Assembly: GCF_003286125.1 (NCBI RefSeq)
Contig: NZ_QMED01000018.1
Location: forward strand, 43,501-107,500
Direction of reading: 5' to 3'
Source: Algibacillus agarilyticus
Lineage (GTDB): Bacteria; Pseudomonadota; Gammaproteobacteria; Enterobacterales; Alteromonadaceae
Length of the DNA stretch: 64,000 nucleotides
Shown here: positions 18,430-28,852 of the stretch, piece after piece
How positions within the stretch are numbered: the first letter of the stretch is position 1
Layout of the letters: the number at the start of each line of letters is the position of its first letter
Notes under the pieces: model-generated
Databases searched by the model: none
What the model was told of the DNA's origin: nothing
What the model saw: the letters and a program-made list of their open reading frames with translations, nothing else
Translations under genes and position numbers: made by a program

Positions 18430-19531
18430 ATTGTTATCTTTTTCACAATGCCTCACATTCGTGAGGCATTTATGTCTTACTTCCATTTTGTTTTTCACTC
18501 CTTATGTTATGGCTAATGAAGCTTTGCAATGGCTAGAACGAATGCAAAATGCCGTGCAAACGTTAAATTATGACATTTCATTTGTCGTTGTTGAAGACAA
18601 CAAAGTTCACCCTTGGCATTGGCTTCATGGGCGATACGCACAAGCAAAAAGTGAGTTAGAGCATGATGTAACTAATGACTTAGGCAAGAGCTCAAATAAT
18701 GACATGAGCGATGATTCTGCCCCAATCGAGCAAAATGCGTTAACCCATTCATATAGTAAAGAATACGGCTTACTCACATCGCTTAATGGTCCAACTCAAC
18801 AAATTGTAAGGTTTAATAACACCATTACTTATTTGGGGTTTGACACAAACCCTTATAGTGTTAAAGCATCAATTGCGCATAGCCCATTGCCTGAATTATT
18901 ACGTACAGACTTAAATCATGTGGCTAATAGTTATCAATTTAATATGGTGGGTAAAAGCCGAGTTTCAGGCTTTAAAGCACAACTTATTCGAATTATTCCA
19001 CCTGACCAGCAACGTTTTTCAACTTGGATTTGGCTGCATGAAGAAACTTTTTTGCCGTTGAAAAGCGCTATTGTTAGCCATAAAGGTGAAGTTTTACGTC
19101 AGTTGCAAGTAACCAGTTTTAATGTTTCACCACAACCTGATCCGATTATTAAAGAGTTAGCATTAATGGACCAACCGGTTGAAACGGATGTAATAAAACC
19201 ACAGCCAATGGATAATTTTACTTGGCAAATTAATTGGGTGCCTAAAGGATTTGTCCCCACCAAAATTGATAAGCATAAATTGCAAGGCAGTCATGATATG
19301 GTTGATTACATAATGCTGTCAGATGGTTTAGTTTGGTTTTCTATGTATATTCGTGATTTATCAAATACCAACCAGAATACGGTTTTAAATACCTATTTAA
19401 CGTCGGGCGCAGAATCGTATTTAACTGAGTTGGTTGATGGCTTTGAAGTGACCGTTATTGGTTCTTTACCGATGGCTACAGCCAAAAAATTAGCTAAATC
19501 GGTGAGCAATAAATCGTTGAGTACTCACTAA
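18371..19531 (+). CDS. rseB: periplasmic sigma-E regulator RseB
   Basis: RseB binds the periplasmic domain of RseA and blocks its cleavage until off-pathway lipopolysaccharide is present. The mature part resembles the MucB/RseB family, with LQWLERMQNAVQTLNYDISFV near the start, a central lipid-binding domain, and the C-terminal domain with FTWQINWVPKGF and DGLVWFSMYI. A signal peptide ends at VMA before NEALQW. The only ATG is at 18371, inside rseA, giving a long leader; TTG at 18431 or GTG at 18461 would give shorter, more usual signal peptides. A perfect hairpin (18447-18470) lies in this leader. Exact start uncertain. Confidence 0.87.
   Translation: MRPQSLTRLHKLNRLQLKNKLLSFSQCLTFVRHLCLTSILFFTPYVMANEALQWLERMQNAVQTLNYDISFVVVEDNKVHPWHWLHGRYAQAKSELEHDVTNDLGKSSNNDMSDDSAPIEQNALTHSYSKEYGLLTSLNGPTQQIVRFNNTITYLGFDTNPYSVKASIAHSPLPELLRTDLNHVANSYQFNMVGKSRVSGFKAQLIRIIPPDQQRFSTWIWLHEETFLPLKSAIVSHKGEVLRQLQVTSFNVSPQPDPIIKELALMDQPVETDVIKPQPMDNFTWQINWVPKGFVPTKIDKHKLQGSHDMVDYIMLSDGLVWFSMYIRDLSNTNQNTVLNTYLTSGAESYLTELVDGFEVTVIGSLPMATAKKLAKSVSNKSLSTH
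18447..18470 (+). promoter_or_regulatory. perfect hairpin at the rseA-rseB junction
   Basis: AATGCCTCAC (18447-18456) and GTGAGGCATT (18461-18470) form a 10-bp perfect stem with loop ATTC, starting 18 bases after the rseA stop. Only a weak T-rich tail follows, so it is more likely an attenuator, RNA stability element or translation block for rseB than a full terminator. Confidence 0.6.
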
Positions 19532-19533
19532 TT

Positions 19534-20007
19534 ATGCTATATGAAAAAGCGGTTTTTCTACGACGAATTGATGCTAAAACAGCCTTAATTGAAACACAAA
19601 TAAAGACGAGTTGTAATGCTTGCCAGCATAACTCAGATTGCGGCACTGGCCTTATTGCTAAAACGTTAACCCCTAAAACCAATCAAGTGCCGGTATTATG
19701 TGTTGGTGAATTTGAGCAAGGTGATGTCGTCACGGTGCAAATTGAAGAGCAAAATTTGTTAATTGCAGCTGCGGTTTTATATGGTTTACCATTAATGTGT
19801 ATGATTGCTGTTATGTTAATTTGTGCTCAGATTGCATTTTTACCTGAGCTGTTAACCATTGTTATTGGTTTTTTAGGTTTGGCATTTGGTTTTTATATCG
19901 CTAAACCTATCTCGCTTCGCTACAGTAAATTACCCCAAATAGTAGATGAACAGCTGATTACACCGTTTTTATGTGTAGAAACACCTCAAGATCGCGTTAA
20001 TAAATAG
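19534..20007 (+). CDS. rseC: SoxR-reducing/sigma-E modulating protein RseC
   Basis: RseC is a small inner-membrane protein of the rpoE operon; related RsxC/RseC factors take part in reducing SoxR. The 157 residues include a cysteine cluster, SCNACQHNSDCGTG, near residues 26-39, likely to hold a metal or Fe-S centre. Two membrane helices follow (about 77-95 and 99-120). It starts two bases after rseB, which places it as the last gene of the sigma-E regulatory group before lepA. Confidence 0.9.
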   Translation: MLYEKAVFLRRIDAKTALIETQIKTSCNACQHNSDCGTGLIAKTLTPKTNQVPVLCVGEFEQGDVVTVQIEEQNLLIAAAVLYGLPLMCMIAVMLICAQIAFLPELLTIVIGFLGLAFGFYIAKPISLRYSKLPQIVDEQLITPFLCVETPQDRVNK

Positions 20008-20084
20008 CGTCAAGCTTGATAATCCGTTAAAATCTGCCTCTTGAAATTTTTCAATTATATTTTTATCAGCGGTACCTGCTTAAT

Positions 20085-21890
20085 ATGAAACACGAAAACA
20101 TTCGCAACTTTTCCATTATTGCCCACATTGATCACGGTAAATCAACCTTATCAGATCGACTCATCCAACATTGTGGCGGTTTGACCCCACGCGAAATGGA
20201 AGCTCAAGTTCTAGATTCAATGGATTTAGAACGCGAACGTGGCATTACCATTAAAGCGCAAAGTGTAACCCTAAATTATGATGCAAAAAATGGTGAGCGT
20301 TACCAACTCAATTTTATTGATACCCCTGGGCATGTTGATTTCAGTTATGAAGTTTCACGCTCATTAGCCGCTTGTGAAGGTGCTCTGCTGGTTGTTGATG
20401 CCGCGCAAGGCGTTGAAGCTCAAACGCTAGCTAATTGCTATACGGCAATTGAAATGGAATTGGAAGTTGAACCCATTCTAAATAAAATTGATTTACCGCA
20501 AGCAGACCCTGATCGAGTTGCTGAAGAGATCGAAGATATTATCGGTATTGATGCGACTGAAGCGGTACATTGCTCTGCTAAAACCGGTATCGGTATTGAA
20601 GACGTTTTAGAAGCGATTGTTAAAAAAATTCCTTGCCCAGAAGGCGATTATGATGCGCCATTACAAGCGTTAATTATTGATTCGTGGTTTGATAATTACC
20701 AAGGTGTTGTATCGTTAGTGCGTGTTAAACATGGTGTTTTACGCAAAGGCGACAAAATGAAGATGATGTCGACAGGACAAGTGCATATTGTTGATAAAGT
20801 CGGTATTTTTACACCTAAGCAAACCGATACTGGCGTGATAAAAGCGGGCGAAGTTGGATTTGTTATATCAGGTATTAAAGATATACAAGGCGCACCGGTC
20901 GGTGACACGATGACACTTGCGAGTCGTCCTGCTGATGAGCAATTACCGGGTTTTAAACGTGTTAAACCTCAAGTTTATGCCGGTATATTCCCTGTTTCGA
21001 GCGATGATTATGAAGATTTTCGTGATGCGCTCGCGAAGTTAAGCTTAAATGATGCTTCTCTTTTTTATGAGCCAGAATCATCAACAGCGCTTGGTTTTGG
21101 TTTCCGTTGTGGCTTTTTAGGTATGCTGCACATGGAGATCATTCAGGAGCGTTTAGAGCGTGAATATGATCTTGATCTAATCACGACGGCACCTACGGTT
21201 GTTTATAAAGTTGAAACAACAAAAGGTGAAGAATTATTAGTTGATAACCCTTCTAGTTTGCCTGCCGTTAATGACATTGAGCAAATATACGAGCCTATTG
21301 TTGAGGCTAATATATTAGTACCACAAGAGTATTTGGGTAATGTTATTACCTTGTGTATTGAAAAGCGTGGTGTGCAAACAAAAATGAGCTACCACGGCAA
21401 TCAAGTTGCGGTGACTTATGAGCTCCCCATGGCTGAGGTTGTGCTTGATTTCTTTGATAAATTAAAATCAACAAGCCGCGGTTATGCCTCGCTTGATTAT
21501 AACTTTGTGCGTTTTTCTGCTGCGGATATGGTGCGAGTCGATATCTTAATTAACACTGAGCGTGTTGATGCATTAGCACTCATTACGCATAGAGACAACT
21601 CTCAAACGCGTGGCCGGGAGCTTGCGGAAGCATTGCGAACATTAATTCCTCGTCAGATGTTTGATATTGCTATTCAAGCGGTTATTGGTGGTCATGTTAT
21701 TGCCCGTACTACGGTTAAGCAATTACGTAAAAACGTGATCGCAAAATGTTATGGCGGTGATATCAGCCGTAAGAAAAAATTATTACAGAAACAAAAAGAT
21801 GGTAAAAAACGTATGAAGCAACTCGGTAATGTTGAAGTACCGCAGGAAGCTTTTCTTGCCGTTTTAAAAGTAGGTAGTGGCAATAAATAG
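20085..21890 (+). CDS. lepA: elongation factor 4 (LepA)
   Basis: LepA/EF4 is a ribosome-binding translational GTPase implicated in back-translocation and in translation initiation and assembly. The G domain shows G1 [10 protein letters not shown]2 region [10 protein letters not shown]3 DTPGH and G4 NKID. The rest has EF-G-like domains II, III and V, and the lysine-rich LepA-specific C-terminal domain with [15 protein letters not shown]. Length 601 matches the family (E. coli 599). It is separated from rseC by 77 bases and followed by lepB 20 bases on. Confidence 0.97.
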   Translation: MKHENIRNFSIIAHIDHGKSTLSDRLIQHCGGLTPREMEAQVLDSMDLERERGITIKAQSVTLNYDAKNGERYQLNFIDTPGHVDFSYEVSRSLAACEGALLVVDAAQGVEAQTLANCYTAIEMELEVEPILNKIDLPQADPDRVAEEIEDIIGIDATEAVHCSAKTGIGIEDVLEAIVKKIPCPEGDYDAPLQALIIDSWFDNYQGVVSLVRVKHGVLRKGDKMKMMSTGQVHIVDKVGIFTPKQTDTGVIKAGEVGFVISGIKDIQGAPVGDTMTLASRPADEQLPGFKRVKPQVYAGIFPVSSDDYEDFRDALAKLSLNDASLFYEPESSTALGFGFRCGFLGMLHMEIIQERLEREYDLDLITTAPTVVYKVETTKGEELLVDNPSSLPAVNDIEQIYEPIVEANILVPQEYLGNVITLCIEKRGVQTKMSYHGNQVAVTYELPMAEVVLDFFDKLKSTSRGYASLDYNFVRFSAADMVRVDILINTERVDALALITHRDNSQTRGRELAEALRTLIPRQMFDIAIQAVIGGHVIARTTVKQLRKNVIAKCYGGDISRKKKLLQKQKDGKKRMKQLGNVEVPQEAFLAVLKVGSGNK

Positions 21891-21910
21891 TAAGTTATAA
21901 GGAATTCAAT

Positions 21911-22837
21911 ATGGCAGGTTATTTTTCAATTTTTTTGTTTATAGCAACGATAGTAACGGGGATCGTTTGGGCATTCGATAAATATTTATGGGCGCCTAAG
22001 CGTAAGCAAGTACTTGCAGATGTTGAAGCTAAAGCAGGCGGTGTATTGCCTAGCGAGATGGCTGACAAAATTAACCCGCAAAACGGCTTAACCGAATTCG
22101 CTAAAGAAATTTTTCCTGTCGTGGCATTTGTGTTTGTATTGCGTTCGTTTTTATATGAACCTTTTCAAATTCCTTCAGGTTCAATGATGCCGACTTTATT
22201 AGTGGGTGATTTTATTTTGGTTGAGAAATTTACATACGGTTTAAAAAACCCGGTTGATGCTTCTAACTTAGTTGAATTTGATGGCCCTGAACGTGGTGAT
22301 ATTGCGGTTTTTAAATACCCTGAAGATACACGTATTGACTATATCAAGCGTGTTGTAGGGTTACCGGGTGATCGTATTATTTATCGTAATAAGCAGCTTT
22401 ATATTTTGCCTAAATGTGGTGAAGGACAAACGTGTTCTAAAAATTATGAGCAAATAACGAATGATCCAGTAGAAGCAGAGCAAGTTTTTTCTATCGGTTC
22501 TTGGCGTTTAGAAGAGTTTCAAGCTGATTTACTTGGCGTTAAAAAACATAACTTGTTAGTTAACCCAATGGCTTCTGATAATGTGATGTCATATTACAAA
22601 CAAGCCTCTACGCAATTTGATGAATGGGTTGTGCCTGAGAACAACTATTTTGTTATGGGTGATAATCGTGATAACTCTCAAGATAGCCGTTATTGGGGAT
22701 TTGTGCCTCGTGAGAATTTAGTGGGTGAAGCCGTTGCTATTTGGATGAGTTTTGAATTTGAGCGTTCAGCAGACGACTTTATACCGCAATTTATTCCAAG
22801 TGGAGTACGTTTTTCTAGAATTGGTGGGATAGACTAA
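21911..22837 (+). CDS. lepB: signal peptidase I
   Basis: LepB cleaves signal peptides from exported proteins at the periplasmic face of the inner membrane. The nucleophile is Ser91 in SGSMMPTL and the general base Lys146 in DYIKRVVGLPGD. Two membrane segments lie near residues 4-22 and 68-82. The conserved VMGDNRDNSQDSRYWGFVP motif is present. Length 308 is close to E. coli (324). A good AAGGA site precedes the ATG. The rnc start follows immediately after the stop codon. Confidence 0.97.
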   Translation: MAGYFSIFLFIATIVTGIVWAFDKYLWAPKRKQVLADVEAKAGGVLPSEMADKINPQNGLTEFAKEIFPVVAFVFVLRSFLYEPFQIPSGSMMPTLLVGDFILVEKFTYGLKNPVDASNLVEFDGPERGDIAVFKYPEDTRIDYIKRVVGLPGDRIIYRNKQLYILPKCGEGQTCSKNYEQITNDPVEAEQVFSIGSWRLEEFQADLLGVKKHNLLVNPMASDNVMSYYKQASTQFDEWVVPENNYFVMGDNRDNSQDSRYWGFVPRENLVGEAVAIWMSFEFERSADDFIPQFIPSGVRFSRIGGID

Positions 22838-23527
22838 ATGTTGTTAAGAACCAAATCGTATGATCCTTTACAGAAAGTAATTGATTATCAGTTCAATAAC
22901 ATTGAGTTATTAGCTCAAGCATTGACACATCGCAGTGCCAAAGGTTCGCATAACGAACGCTTAGAATATTTAGGTGATTCTATTTTAAGTTTTGTTATTG
23001 CTGATGCGCTATACCGTAAGTTTCCAACGTGTGCTGAAGGTGATTTGAGCCGGATGCGCTCAACTTTAGTGCGAGGCGAAACGTTAACTAAAATGGCCAG
23101 TGATTTTTCAATTGGCGAGTATTTGGTGTTAGGTCCGGGTGAAATGAAATCGGGTGGTCATCGTCGTTCTTCTACCTTAGAAGATGCAATTGAAGCAATC
23201 ATCGGTGCTATTTATCTTGATTCAAACTTAATGACGACGCAGCAAATTATATTGCAGTGGTATAAAGTTCAATTGGATGAAATAAAACCAGGCCAGTCTC
23301 AAAAAGACAGCAAGACACGTTTACAAGAATGGTTACAACACCGTAAACACCCTTTACCTGATTACAATGTAGATAACATCAGTGGCAAAGAACACAATCA
23401 AACGTTTACTGTTTCTTGTGTTGTTGAAGCCTTAAATGAAACATATGTGGGTACAGGGACGAGCCGCCGTAAAGCTGAACAAAATGCTGCCCGTAAGGCG
23501 CTGGAAACATTATTAAATGACAAATAA
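22838..23527 (+). CDS. rnc: ribonuclease III
   Basis: RNase III cuts double-stranded RNA, including the rRNA precursor stems. The catalytic domain has the signature [13 protein letters not shown] near residues 38-50 and the second metal-binding segment [15 protein letters not shown]. The C-terminal double-stranded RNA-binding domain includes [15 protein letters not shown]. Length 229 (E. coli 226). The ATG directly abuts the lepB stop, and the 3' end overlaps era by 11 bases, so lepB-rnc-era are translated from one message. Confidence 0.97.
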   Translation: MLLRTKSYDPLQKVIDYQFNNIELLAQALTHRSAKGSHNERLEYLGDSILSFVIADALYRKFPTCAEGDLSRMRSTLVRGETLTKMASDFSIGEYLVLGPGEMKSGGHRRSSTLEDAIEAIIGAIYLDSNLMTTQQIILQWYKVQLDEIKPGQSQKDSKTRLQEWLQHRKHPLPDYNVDNISGKEHNQTFTVSCVVEALNETYVGTGTSRRKAEQNAARKALETLLNDK

Positions 23528-24416
23528 ACAATATGCCGGTTTGGTTGCGATCGTGGGTCGTCCAAATGTTGGTAAATCAACTTTATTGAACCAAATTATT
23601 GGTCAAAAAGTCAGTATTACTTCACGCAAACCACAAACAACCCGACATCGTATTGTGGGTATTCATACTGAAGGTGATCATCAAGTCGTATTTGTTGATA
23701 CGCCGGGCTTGCACTCTGAAGAAAAACGCGCAATTAACCGTTTAATGAATCGAGCAGCGAGCTCTTCTTTAGATGAGGTTGAACTCGTTTTATTTTTAGT
23801 TGAAGGTGATCGTTGGGAAAGTGACGATGACATGGTATTGAATAAAATTAAACAATCGGGTTTACCTTGTGTTTTAGTTTTAAATAAAGTGGACTTAGTT
23901 AAAGAAAAAGAAGTTTTATTTCCGCATTTAGAATCTTTAGCTAAAAAGCATGACTTCGTTGATATTATCCCTATTTCAGCAACCAAAGATGATCAAGCTG
24001 TTCGTGTATTACAGTTGGTGAAAAACCGCCTGAAAGCATGTGAATTCTTTTTTCCTGAAGATTACTTTACTGACCGAAGCACGCGTTTTATGGTTGGTGA
24101 AATCATTCGTGAAAAATTAATTCGTAATACGGGTGATGAACTACCTTATGACGTGACGGTTGAAATCGAACGCTTCGAGTATGGTGATAATGGCGTGTGT
24201 TATATCAATGGCTTGTTATTGATTGAACGCAGCAGTCAAAAAGCTATTATCATTGGTAAAAAAGGCGAGCGTTTAAAAACAATTGGTCGCGATGCACGTA
24301 AAGATATTGAGCACTTAATCGATAATAAAGTACATTTAGAGCTGTGGGTTAAAGTTAAATCAGGCTGGGCTGATGACGAACGTGCATTGCGTAGTTTAGG
24401 TTACGGCTGCAACTAA
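23517..24416 (+). CDS. era: GTPase Era
   Basis: Era is an essential GTPase that binds the 3' end of 16S rRNA and assists 30S subunit maturation. G1 is [10 protein letters not shown]3 DTPGLH, and G4 NKVD. The C-terminal KH RNA-binding domain contains [23 protein letters not shown], the expected GxxG region. Length 299 (E. coli 301). It starts inside the end of rnc and is followed by recO after 20 bases. Confidence 0.97.
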   Translation: MTNKQYAGLVAIVGRPNVGKSTLLNQIIGQKVSITSRKPQTTRHRIVGIHTEGDHQVVFVDTPGLHSEEKRAINRLMNRAASSSLDEVELVLFLVEGDRWESDDDMVLNKIKQSGLPCVLVLNKVDLVKEKEVLFPHLESLAKKHDFVDIIPISATKDDQAVRVLQLVKNRLKACEFFFPEDYFTDRSTRFMVGEIIREKLIRNTGDELPYDVTVEIERFEYGDNGVCYINGLLLIERSSQKAIIIGKKGERLKTIGRDARKDIEHLIDNKVHLELWVKVKSGWADDERALRSLGYGCN

Positions 24417-24436
24417 ATTATACCCAAGGTTAATTG

Positions 24437-25135
24437 ATGGCAGAGCAAAATGTATTTCAAATGGCTTTTGTTCTGCATGTTAAGCCTTTTCGAGAATCCA
24501 GTCTTATTTGTGATTTACTGACTCAGTTTGATGGCCGAGTTAGTGTCATGGCTTATAAGCAAAAATTCACTAATCCCTATCAAGTTTTTACCCCTTTAGT
24601 TGTCAAACTCAAACCCGGGCAGGGTGACCTGTATTTTATTGATAAACTTGATCATGTTGGTAATACACTACCGTTAAAAACGTCACGTTTGTACAGCGCT
24701 TATTATGTTAATGAGTTAATTGTAAAGTTGCTCTCTCGAATTAATGACAGTGAGTATTTTTTCGAGCGTTATACCCAAACAATAAATGATTTAGCCGGTA
24801 CAAGCGATATTGAACCGTGTTTACGGCAATTTGAAATGACGTTATTAGATGAGATGGGCGTGTGGCCTGATTTAACCTCTGAAACTGAAAATGGTCATGG
24901 TGTTCAAGACGAAGCCACCTATCATGTCAACCCTGAACTTGGAGTGATGCCCGCTTGGGATAAACATGTTAAGGCGTACACTGGACGCACTTTAAAAGCC
25001 ATTCAAGGGGCTGATTGGCATGATAAAACAACATTACAAACAGCAAAATTATTATTACGCGAGTTGATTAACTTTCACCTCGGCGGACAAATATTAAAAA
25101 GTCGACAGTTCTTTAAATCGATGAATAAGTATTAA
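24437..25135 (+). CDS. recO: DNA repair protein RecO
   Basis: RecO works with RecR (and RecF) to load RecA on SSB-coated gaps and to anneal strands. The N-terminal OB fold has the typical opening AFVLHVKPFRESSLICDLLTQFDGRVSVMA. The helical C-terminal part ends with LLLRELINFHLGGQILKSRQFF. I chose the ATG at 24437; the frame also reads through a TTG at 24434. AAGG lies eight bases upstream. The zinc-finger cysteines of some RecO proteins are absent, as in other gammaproteobacteria. It belongs to the rnc-era-recO-pdxJ-acpS run. Confidence 0.94.
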   Translation: MAEQNVFQMAFVLHVKPFRESSLICDLLTQFDGRVSVMAYKQKFTNPYQVFTPLVVKLKPGQGDLYFIDKLDHVGNTLPLKTSRLYSAYYVNELIVKLLSRINDSEYFFERYTQTINDLAGTSDIEPCLRQFEMTLLDEMGVWPDLTSETENGHGVQDEATYHVNPELGVMPAWDKHVKAYTGRTLKAIQGADWHDKTTLQTAKLLLRELINFHLGGQILKSRQFFKSMNKY

Positions 25136-25178
25136 AAGAACCCACTATTAAATTGGAAAAATGATATTAGGATTAACT

Positions 25179-25910
25179 ATGAAAGATATCTTATTAGGTG
25201 TAAATATTGATCACATCGCAACGTTACGCAATGCTCGTGGCACGCATTACCCTGATCCCGTTCATGCGGCTTCGGTAGCTGAGCATGCAGGGGCCGATGG
25301 TATTACGGTACATTTACGTGAAGACCGACGACATATTAAAGATCGTGACGTACGCCTATTAAGTGAAACGTTGGCCACAAGAATGAATTTAGAAATGGCT
25401 GTCACCGAAGAAATGTTAACCATCGCAGAAGGCATTAAGCCTGTTTTTTGTTGTTTAGTCCCTGAAAAGCGCGAAGAGTTAACCACCGAAGGCGGATTAG
25501 ATATTGTTGGCCAGCTGGATAAAATCACGCAAGCGGTAACAAGGTTAATGGCTGTCGGCACCCAAGTTTCTTTATTCATTGATGCTGATAAAGCACAAAT
25601 TGATGCTTCAAAAGCATCGGGTGCAACGTATATTGAAATTCATACGGGTCAATACGCCGATGCTGAAACTGAAGCTGAAGCTGAAAAAGAACTAGCGCGT
25701 ATTACCGCTGGTGTGGAATATGCCGCTTCTATTGGCTTAAAAGTGAATGCGGGTCATGGTTTGCATTATCATAATGTTAAGCCGATCGCAGCGATCCCTG
25801 ATATTATCGAATTGAATATTGGGCATGCGATTATTGCCCGAGCTGCAATCGACGGTTTGGCTAATGCGGTTGCCGATATGAAACGCTTAATGCTCGAAGC
25901 CCGCGCTTAA
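25179..25910 (+). CDS. pdxJ: pyridoxine 5'-phosphate synthase
   Basis: PdxJ condenses 1-deoxyxylulose 5-phosphate with 3-amino-2-oxopropyl phosphate to form pyridoxine phosphate in the DXP-dependent vitamin B6 route. The TIM-barrel protein has the family hallmarks [30 protein letters not shown] and [11 protein letters not shown] chose the ATG at 25179 because TTAGGA lies just upstream; the upstream frame start at 25161 adds six unsupported residues. Length 243 equals E. coli. It precedes acpS by 30 bases. Confidence 0.97.
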   Translation: MKDILLGVNIDHIATLRNARGTHYPDPVHAASVAEHAGADGITVHLREDRRHIKDRDVRLLSETLATRMNLEMAVTEEMLTIAEGIKPVFCCLVPEKREELTTEGGLDIVGQLDKITQAVTRLMAVGTQVSLFIDADKAQIDASKASGATYIEIHTGQYADAETEAEAEKELARITAGVEYAASIGLKVNAGHGLHYHNVKPIAAIPDIIELNIGHAIIARAAIDGLANAVADMKRLMLEARA

Positions 25911-25940
25911 TTTACTAGGTTAAATAAAAAGAGGGGATAT

Positions 25941-26318
25941 ATGGCTATTTTGGGGTTAGGAACTGATATTGCGGAAATATCGCGCTTTGAAAATAAACAA
26001 TTAACACGATTAGCCCAACGTGTATTAACACCTAATGAGCTTACTGCTTTTGATTGCCATCATTCCCCCCATCGCTTTTTAGCAAAACGTTTTGCTGCAA
26101 AAGAAGCTGCGAGTAAAGCATTGGGTACAGGGATCGCGCAAGGGGTTACGTTTCAACATTTTGAAATTTCTAATTTAGCGTCTGGTAAACCTGTTTTGCA
26201 AGTTTCGGGCGCTGCGCAAGCGATCGCCGAATCGATGGCACAAAGCACTGTGCATTGGCATCTCTCTATTAGTGATGAAAAAAATTATACCGTAGCAACG
26301 GTTATAATTGAGTCATAA
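25941..26318 (+). CDS. acpS: holo-[acyl-carrier-protein] synthase
   Basis: AcpS transfers the 4'-phosphopantetheine arm from coenzyme A to acyl carrier protein. The two metal-binding motifs are visible: GLGTDIAEI near the N-terminus (Asp) and RFAAKEAASKALGTG (Glu) in the middle. Length 125 matches the family. A GAGGGG ribosome site lies upstream. It is the last gene of the long rpoE-to-acpS cluster and is followed by a hairpin at 26328-26363. Confidence 0.95.
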   Translation: MAILGLGTDIAEISRFENKQLTRLAQRVLTPNELTAFDCHHSPHRFLAKRFAAKEAASKALGTGIAQGVTFQHFEISNLASGKPVLQVSGAAQAIAESMAQSTVHWHLSISDEKNYTVATVIIES

Positions 26319-26327
26319 ATTTCTTAT

Positions 26328-26363
26328 GGTAAGCTAATTACACCCTAAATTAGCTTGCCTTTT
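26328..26363 (+). terminator. terminator after acpS
   Basis: GGTAAGCTAAT (26328-26338) pairs with ATTAGCTTGCC (26349-26359) with one G-T wobble; TTTTA follows. It closes the cluster and lies immediately before the pepD start at 26367, so pepD must escape it or have its promoter inside acpS. Confidence 0.7.
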
Positions 26364-26366
26364 ACC

Positions 26367-27881
26367 ATGTCTGCAACATTACATTCGGTTCAACTTAATA
26401 ACCTTTATCCTCAGCCTCTCTGGCAATGGTTTAATCAAATTTGTGCAATTCCTCATCCTTCAAAACATGAAGCTGAACTTAAAGCCTTTATTCAAGCTTG
26501 GGCTGATAAACAAGGTATTGAATGCATCGAAGATAAGATTGGTAATTTAATCTTACGTAAGCCTGCCACTGCGGGCATGGCAGACCGCAAGCCAGTGGTT
26601 ATTCAAGCGCACCTTGATATGGTGCCGCAAGCCAATCGTGATACGCAGCATGATTTTACACAAGACCCTATTCGACCTTACCTCATTGAAGAAACAGAAG
26701 CGGGTATCACTGAACAATGGGTTACGGCTACCGGCACAACGCTAGGTTCTGATAATGGGATCGGTATGGCGTCTGCGTTAGCTGTATTGGGGGCAGAAGA
26801 TATTGCTCACCCGGCACTTGAGGTGTTGTTAACAGTTGATGAGGAGGCGGGCATGACGGGCGCATTTGGGTTAGCGCCGGGATTACTGAACGCTGAAATT
26901 TTAATTAATACCGACTCAGAACAAGAAGGTGAAATTTATATGGGCTGTGCTGGTGGTGTCGATGCTGAGTTTGTGTTTGATACTCAGCAAACGCCATTGC
27001 AATCACCTCATGATAAATACACGGTTAAATTAACGATAGCCGGTTTAAAAGGTGGACATTCAGGATGCAATATTGAGTTGGGACGAGCCAATGCGATTAA
27101 ATTGTTGGCGCAATTTTGTACACTTTATCAAGATGAATTAGCGTTTGATATTGTGAGTGTGCAAGGTGGCACGCTACGCAATGCCATTCCACGTGAAAGT
27201 GAATTGGTTTTTGTTTTGGATCATTGTCATATTAAAGCGTTGGATAAATGTGTTGAGGCATTTAAGCAAAACATTAAAAAAACATATCAATTTTCGGATC
27301 CTAATATTTCTATTTCATATGAAGAGCAAAGCAATCCTTCAGCTGTTTTTGCTAAAACAGCGCAATATAAATTAATTGCTTTTTTGCAAGCGTGTCCAAA
27401 TGGTGTAATGCGGATGAGTGATGAAATAAAGGGTGTAGTTGAAAGCTCAACTAATATGGGCGTTTTAACTTGCAATGAAAATAGTGTTAGCTTACTTTGC
27501 TTGATCCGGTCTTTGGATGATATTGGGCGCTTAGATATTCAAAATATGCATGCCGCTTTAGCTAAACTTGCCAACATTGATGCGGTTTTTTCAGGGGCTT
27601 ATCCAGGCTGGAAGCCAGATAATAGCTCAGAGATCATGGCTGTTGTTCGAGATGTTTATGAAGATCTCTATCAGCGAAAGCCTGAAATAATGGTCATCCA
27701 TGCGGGCCTAGAGTGTGGCTTGTTTAAAGCACCATATCCAGAATTAGATATGGTCTCAATTGGTCCAACTATTCGCTACCCGCATTCACCGGATGAAAAA
27801 GTGAATGTACGCACCGTTGGGCTTTATTGGCAATTGTTATTAGCTTTGCTCAGTAACATTCCATTGCGTGATCAGGTTTAA
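26367..27881 (+). CDS. pepD: aminoacyl-histidine dipeptidase PepD
   Basis: PepD is an M20 dizinc dipeptidase (Xaa-His, carnosinase-like) used in peptide turnover. Metal-site motifs are visible: VVIQAHLDMVPQ, GSDNGIGMAS, TVDEEAGMTGAFGL with the catalytic EE pair, and NTDSEQEGEIYMGCAGG. The dimerisation domain includes GLKGGHSGCNI. The start is the ATG at 26367; a TTG at 26355 is in frame but lies in the terminator stem. Length is 504 residues including the leader (E. coli 485). It converges on tcdA across a shared hairpin. Confidence 0.94.
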   Translation: MSATLHSVQLNNLYPQPLWQWFNQICAIPHPSKHEAELKAFIQAWADKQGIECIEDKIGNLILRKPATAGMADRKPVVIQAHLDMVPQANRDTQHDFTQDPIRPYLIEETEAGITEQWVTATGTTLGSDNGIGMASALAVLGAEDIAHPALEVLLTVDEEAGMTGAFGLAPGLLNAEILINTDSEQEGEIYMGCAGGVDAEFVFDTQQTPLQSPHDKYTVKLTIAGLKGGHSGCNIELGRANAIKLLAQFCTLYQDELAFDIVSVQGGTLRNAIPRESELVFVLDHCHIKALDKCVEAFKQNIKKTYQFSDPNISISYEEQSNPSAVFAKTAQYKLIAFLQACPNGVMRMSDEIKGVVESSTNMGVLTCNENSVSLLCLIRSLDDIGRLDIQNMHAALAKLANIDAVFSGAYPGWKPDNSSEIMAVVRDVYEDLYQRKPEIMVIHAGLECGLFKAPYPELDMVSIGPTIRYPHSPDEKVNVRTVGLYWQLLLALLSNIPLRDQV

Positions 27882-27887
27882 GTTAAA

Positions 27888-27909
27888 CCAAGGTTTATCT
27901 TAACCTTGG
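27888..27909. terminator. hairpin between convergent pepD and tcdA
   Basis: CCAAGGTT (27888-27895) pairs with AACCTTGG (27902-27909); T-rich sequence follows on the plus strand. The right arm overlaps the tcdA 3' end and stop codon, so one hairpin may serve both genes. Confidence 0.6.
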
Positions 27910-28691
27910 CTTATTTTGTTAATGACGCGGCTGGCCGCAAAAAAGCCAAAGGTGGCGGTAACAACCGTTGATGCGCCAAATCCCGTTGCGCAGTCGAGTT
28001 TGGCTGGCGCGCCTTCGGCTTCTACTGCTGGCTTTTGCAAACAAACTTCACCATCGCCTGATGGATACTTAAGCTGCTCAGTTGAATAGATCGCTTCGAT
28101 ACCAAATTTTCGTTTAGGGTTTTGGGTAAAATTATATTCACGGCGTAAGAAGTTGCGCACTTTAGCTAACAGTGGATCTTGAATGGTTTTGGCTAAGTCT
28201 CCCACTTTTATCTGTGTCGGGTCAATTTGTCCGCCCGCACCCCCAATAGTGATCATTTTAACTTTATTACGTTTACACCAAGCGATCATCGCCGCTTTAG
28301 CTTTGACACTATCGGTTGCATCAATGACATAATCAAATTTAAGGGTAAATAATTCACGTACATTTTCAGGTGTCACAAAATCATCAACTTGATTGACTTT
28401 ACAATCAGGGTTGATGAGTTTAACTCTATCGGTCATCGCTTGTACTTTACATTGTCCATAGTTTCCTGTGTGTGCATGAATTTGGCGGTTGGTGTTAGAG
28501 ACACAAATATCGTCTAAATCAAATAGTGTGAGTGTACCAATTGCGGTTCGAGCAAGAGCTTCTACGATCCAAGACCCGACGCCTCCCATCCCTACGACAG
28601 CAATATGTGCATTAACTAATTTTTGTGTGCCTTGCACACCATATAAACGCTGTGTTCCACCAAATCGATTATCAAAAGTATCAGGTCGCAT
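27900..28691 (-). CDS. tcdA: tRNA threonylcarbamoyladenosine dehydratase TcdA
   Basis: TcdA (CsdL/YgdL) is an E1-like ATP-dependent enzyme that dehydrates t6A37 in tRNAs to the cyclic form ct6A. The nucleotide fold GMGGVGSWIVEALARTAIG is near residue 34, followed by DLDDICVSNTNRQIHA. Further family features are DATDSVKAKAAMIAWC and the GGAGGQIDPTQI segment. Length 263 (E. coli 268). It is transcribed alone on the minus strand, convergent with pepD and divergent from the flavin-reductase-like gene. Confidence 0.95.
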   Translation of the reverse strand: MRPDTFDNRFGGTQRLYGVQGTQKLVNAHIAVVGMGGVGSWIVEALARTAIGTLTLFDLDDICVSNTNRQIHAHTGNYGQCKVQAMTDRVKLINPDCKVNQVDDFVTPENVRELFTLKFDYVIDATDSVKAKAAMIAWCKRNKVKMITIGGAGGQIDPTQIKVGDLAKTIQDPLLAKVRNFLRREYNFTQNPKRKFGIEAIYSTEQLKYPSGDGEVCLQKPAVEAEGAPAKLDCATGFGASTVVTATFGFFAASRVINKISQG

Positions 28692-28852
28692 GTCTGTGTC
28701 ATTAGAAATAAATTTGCCGCATTATAGCCTTAAGCGGTTCTATTCCCAAATCACTTCTTGGCAGAAATAATGAGCTTAAAAAATTTCAATTGTCGACTAA
28801 TGCATATCGACTGATTAAACTAGAGAAAAATATTAAGAGTGGCTCATATTTA

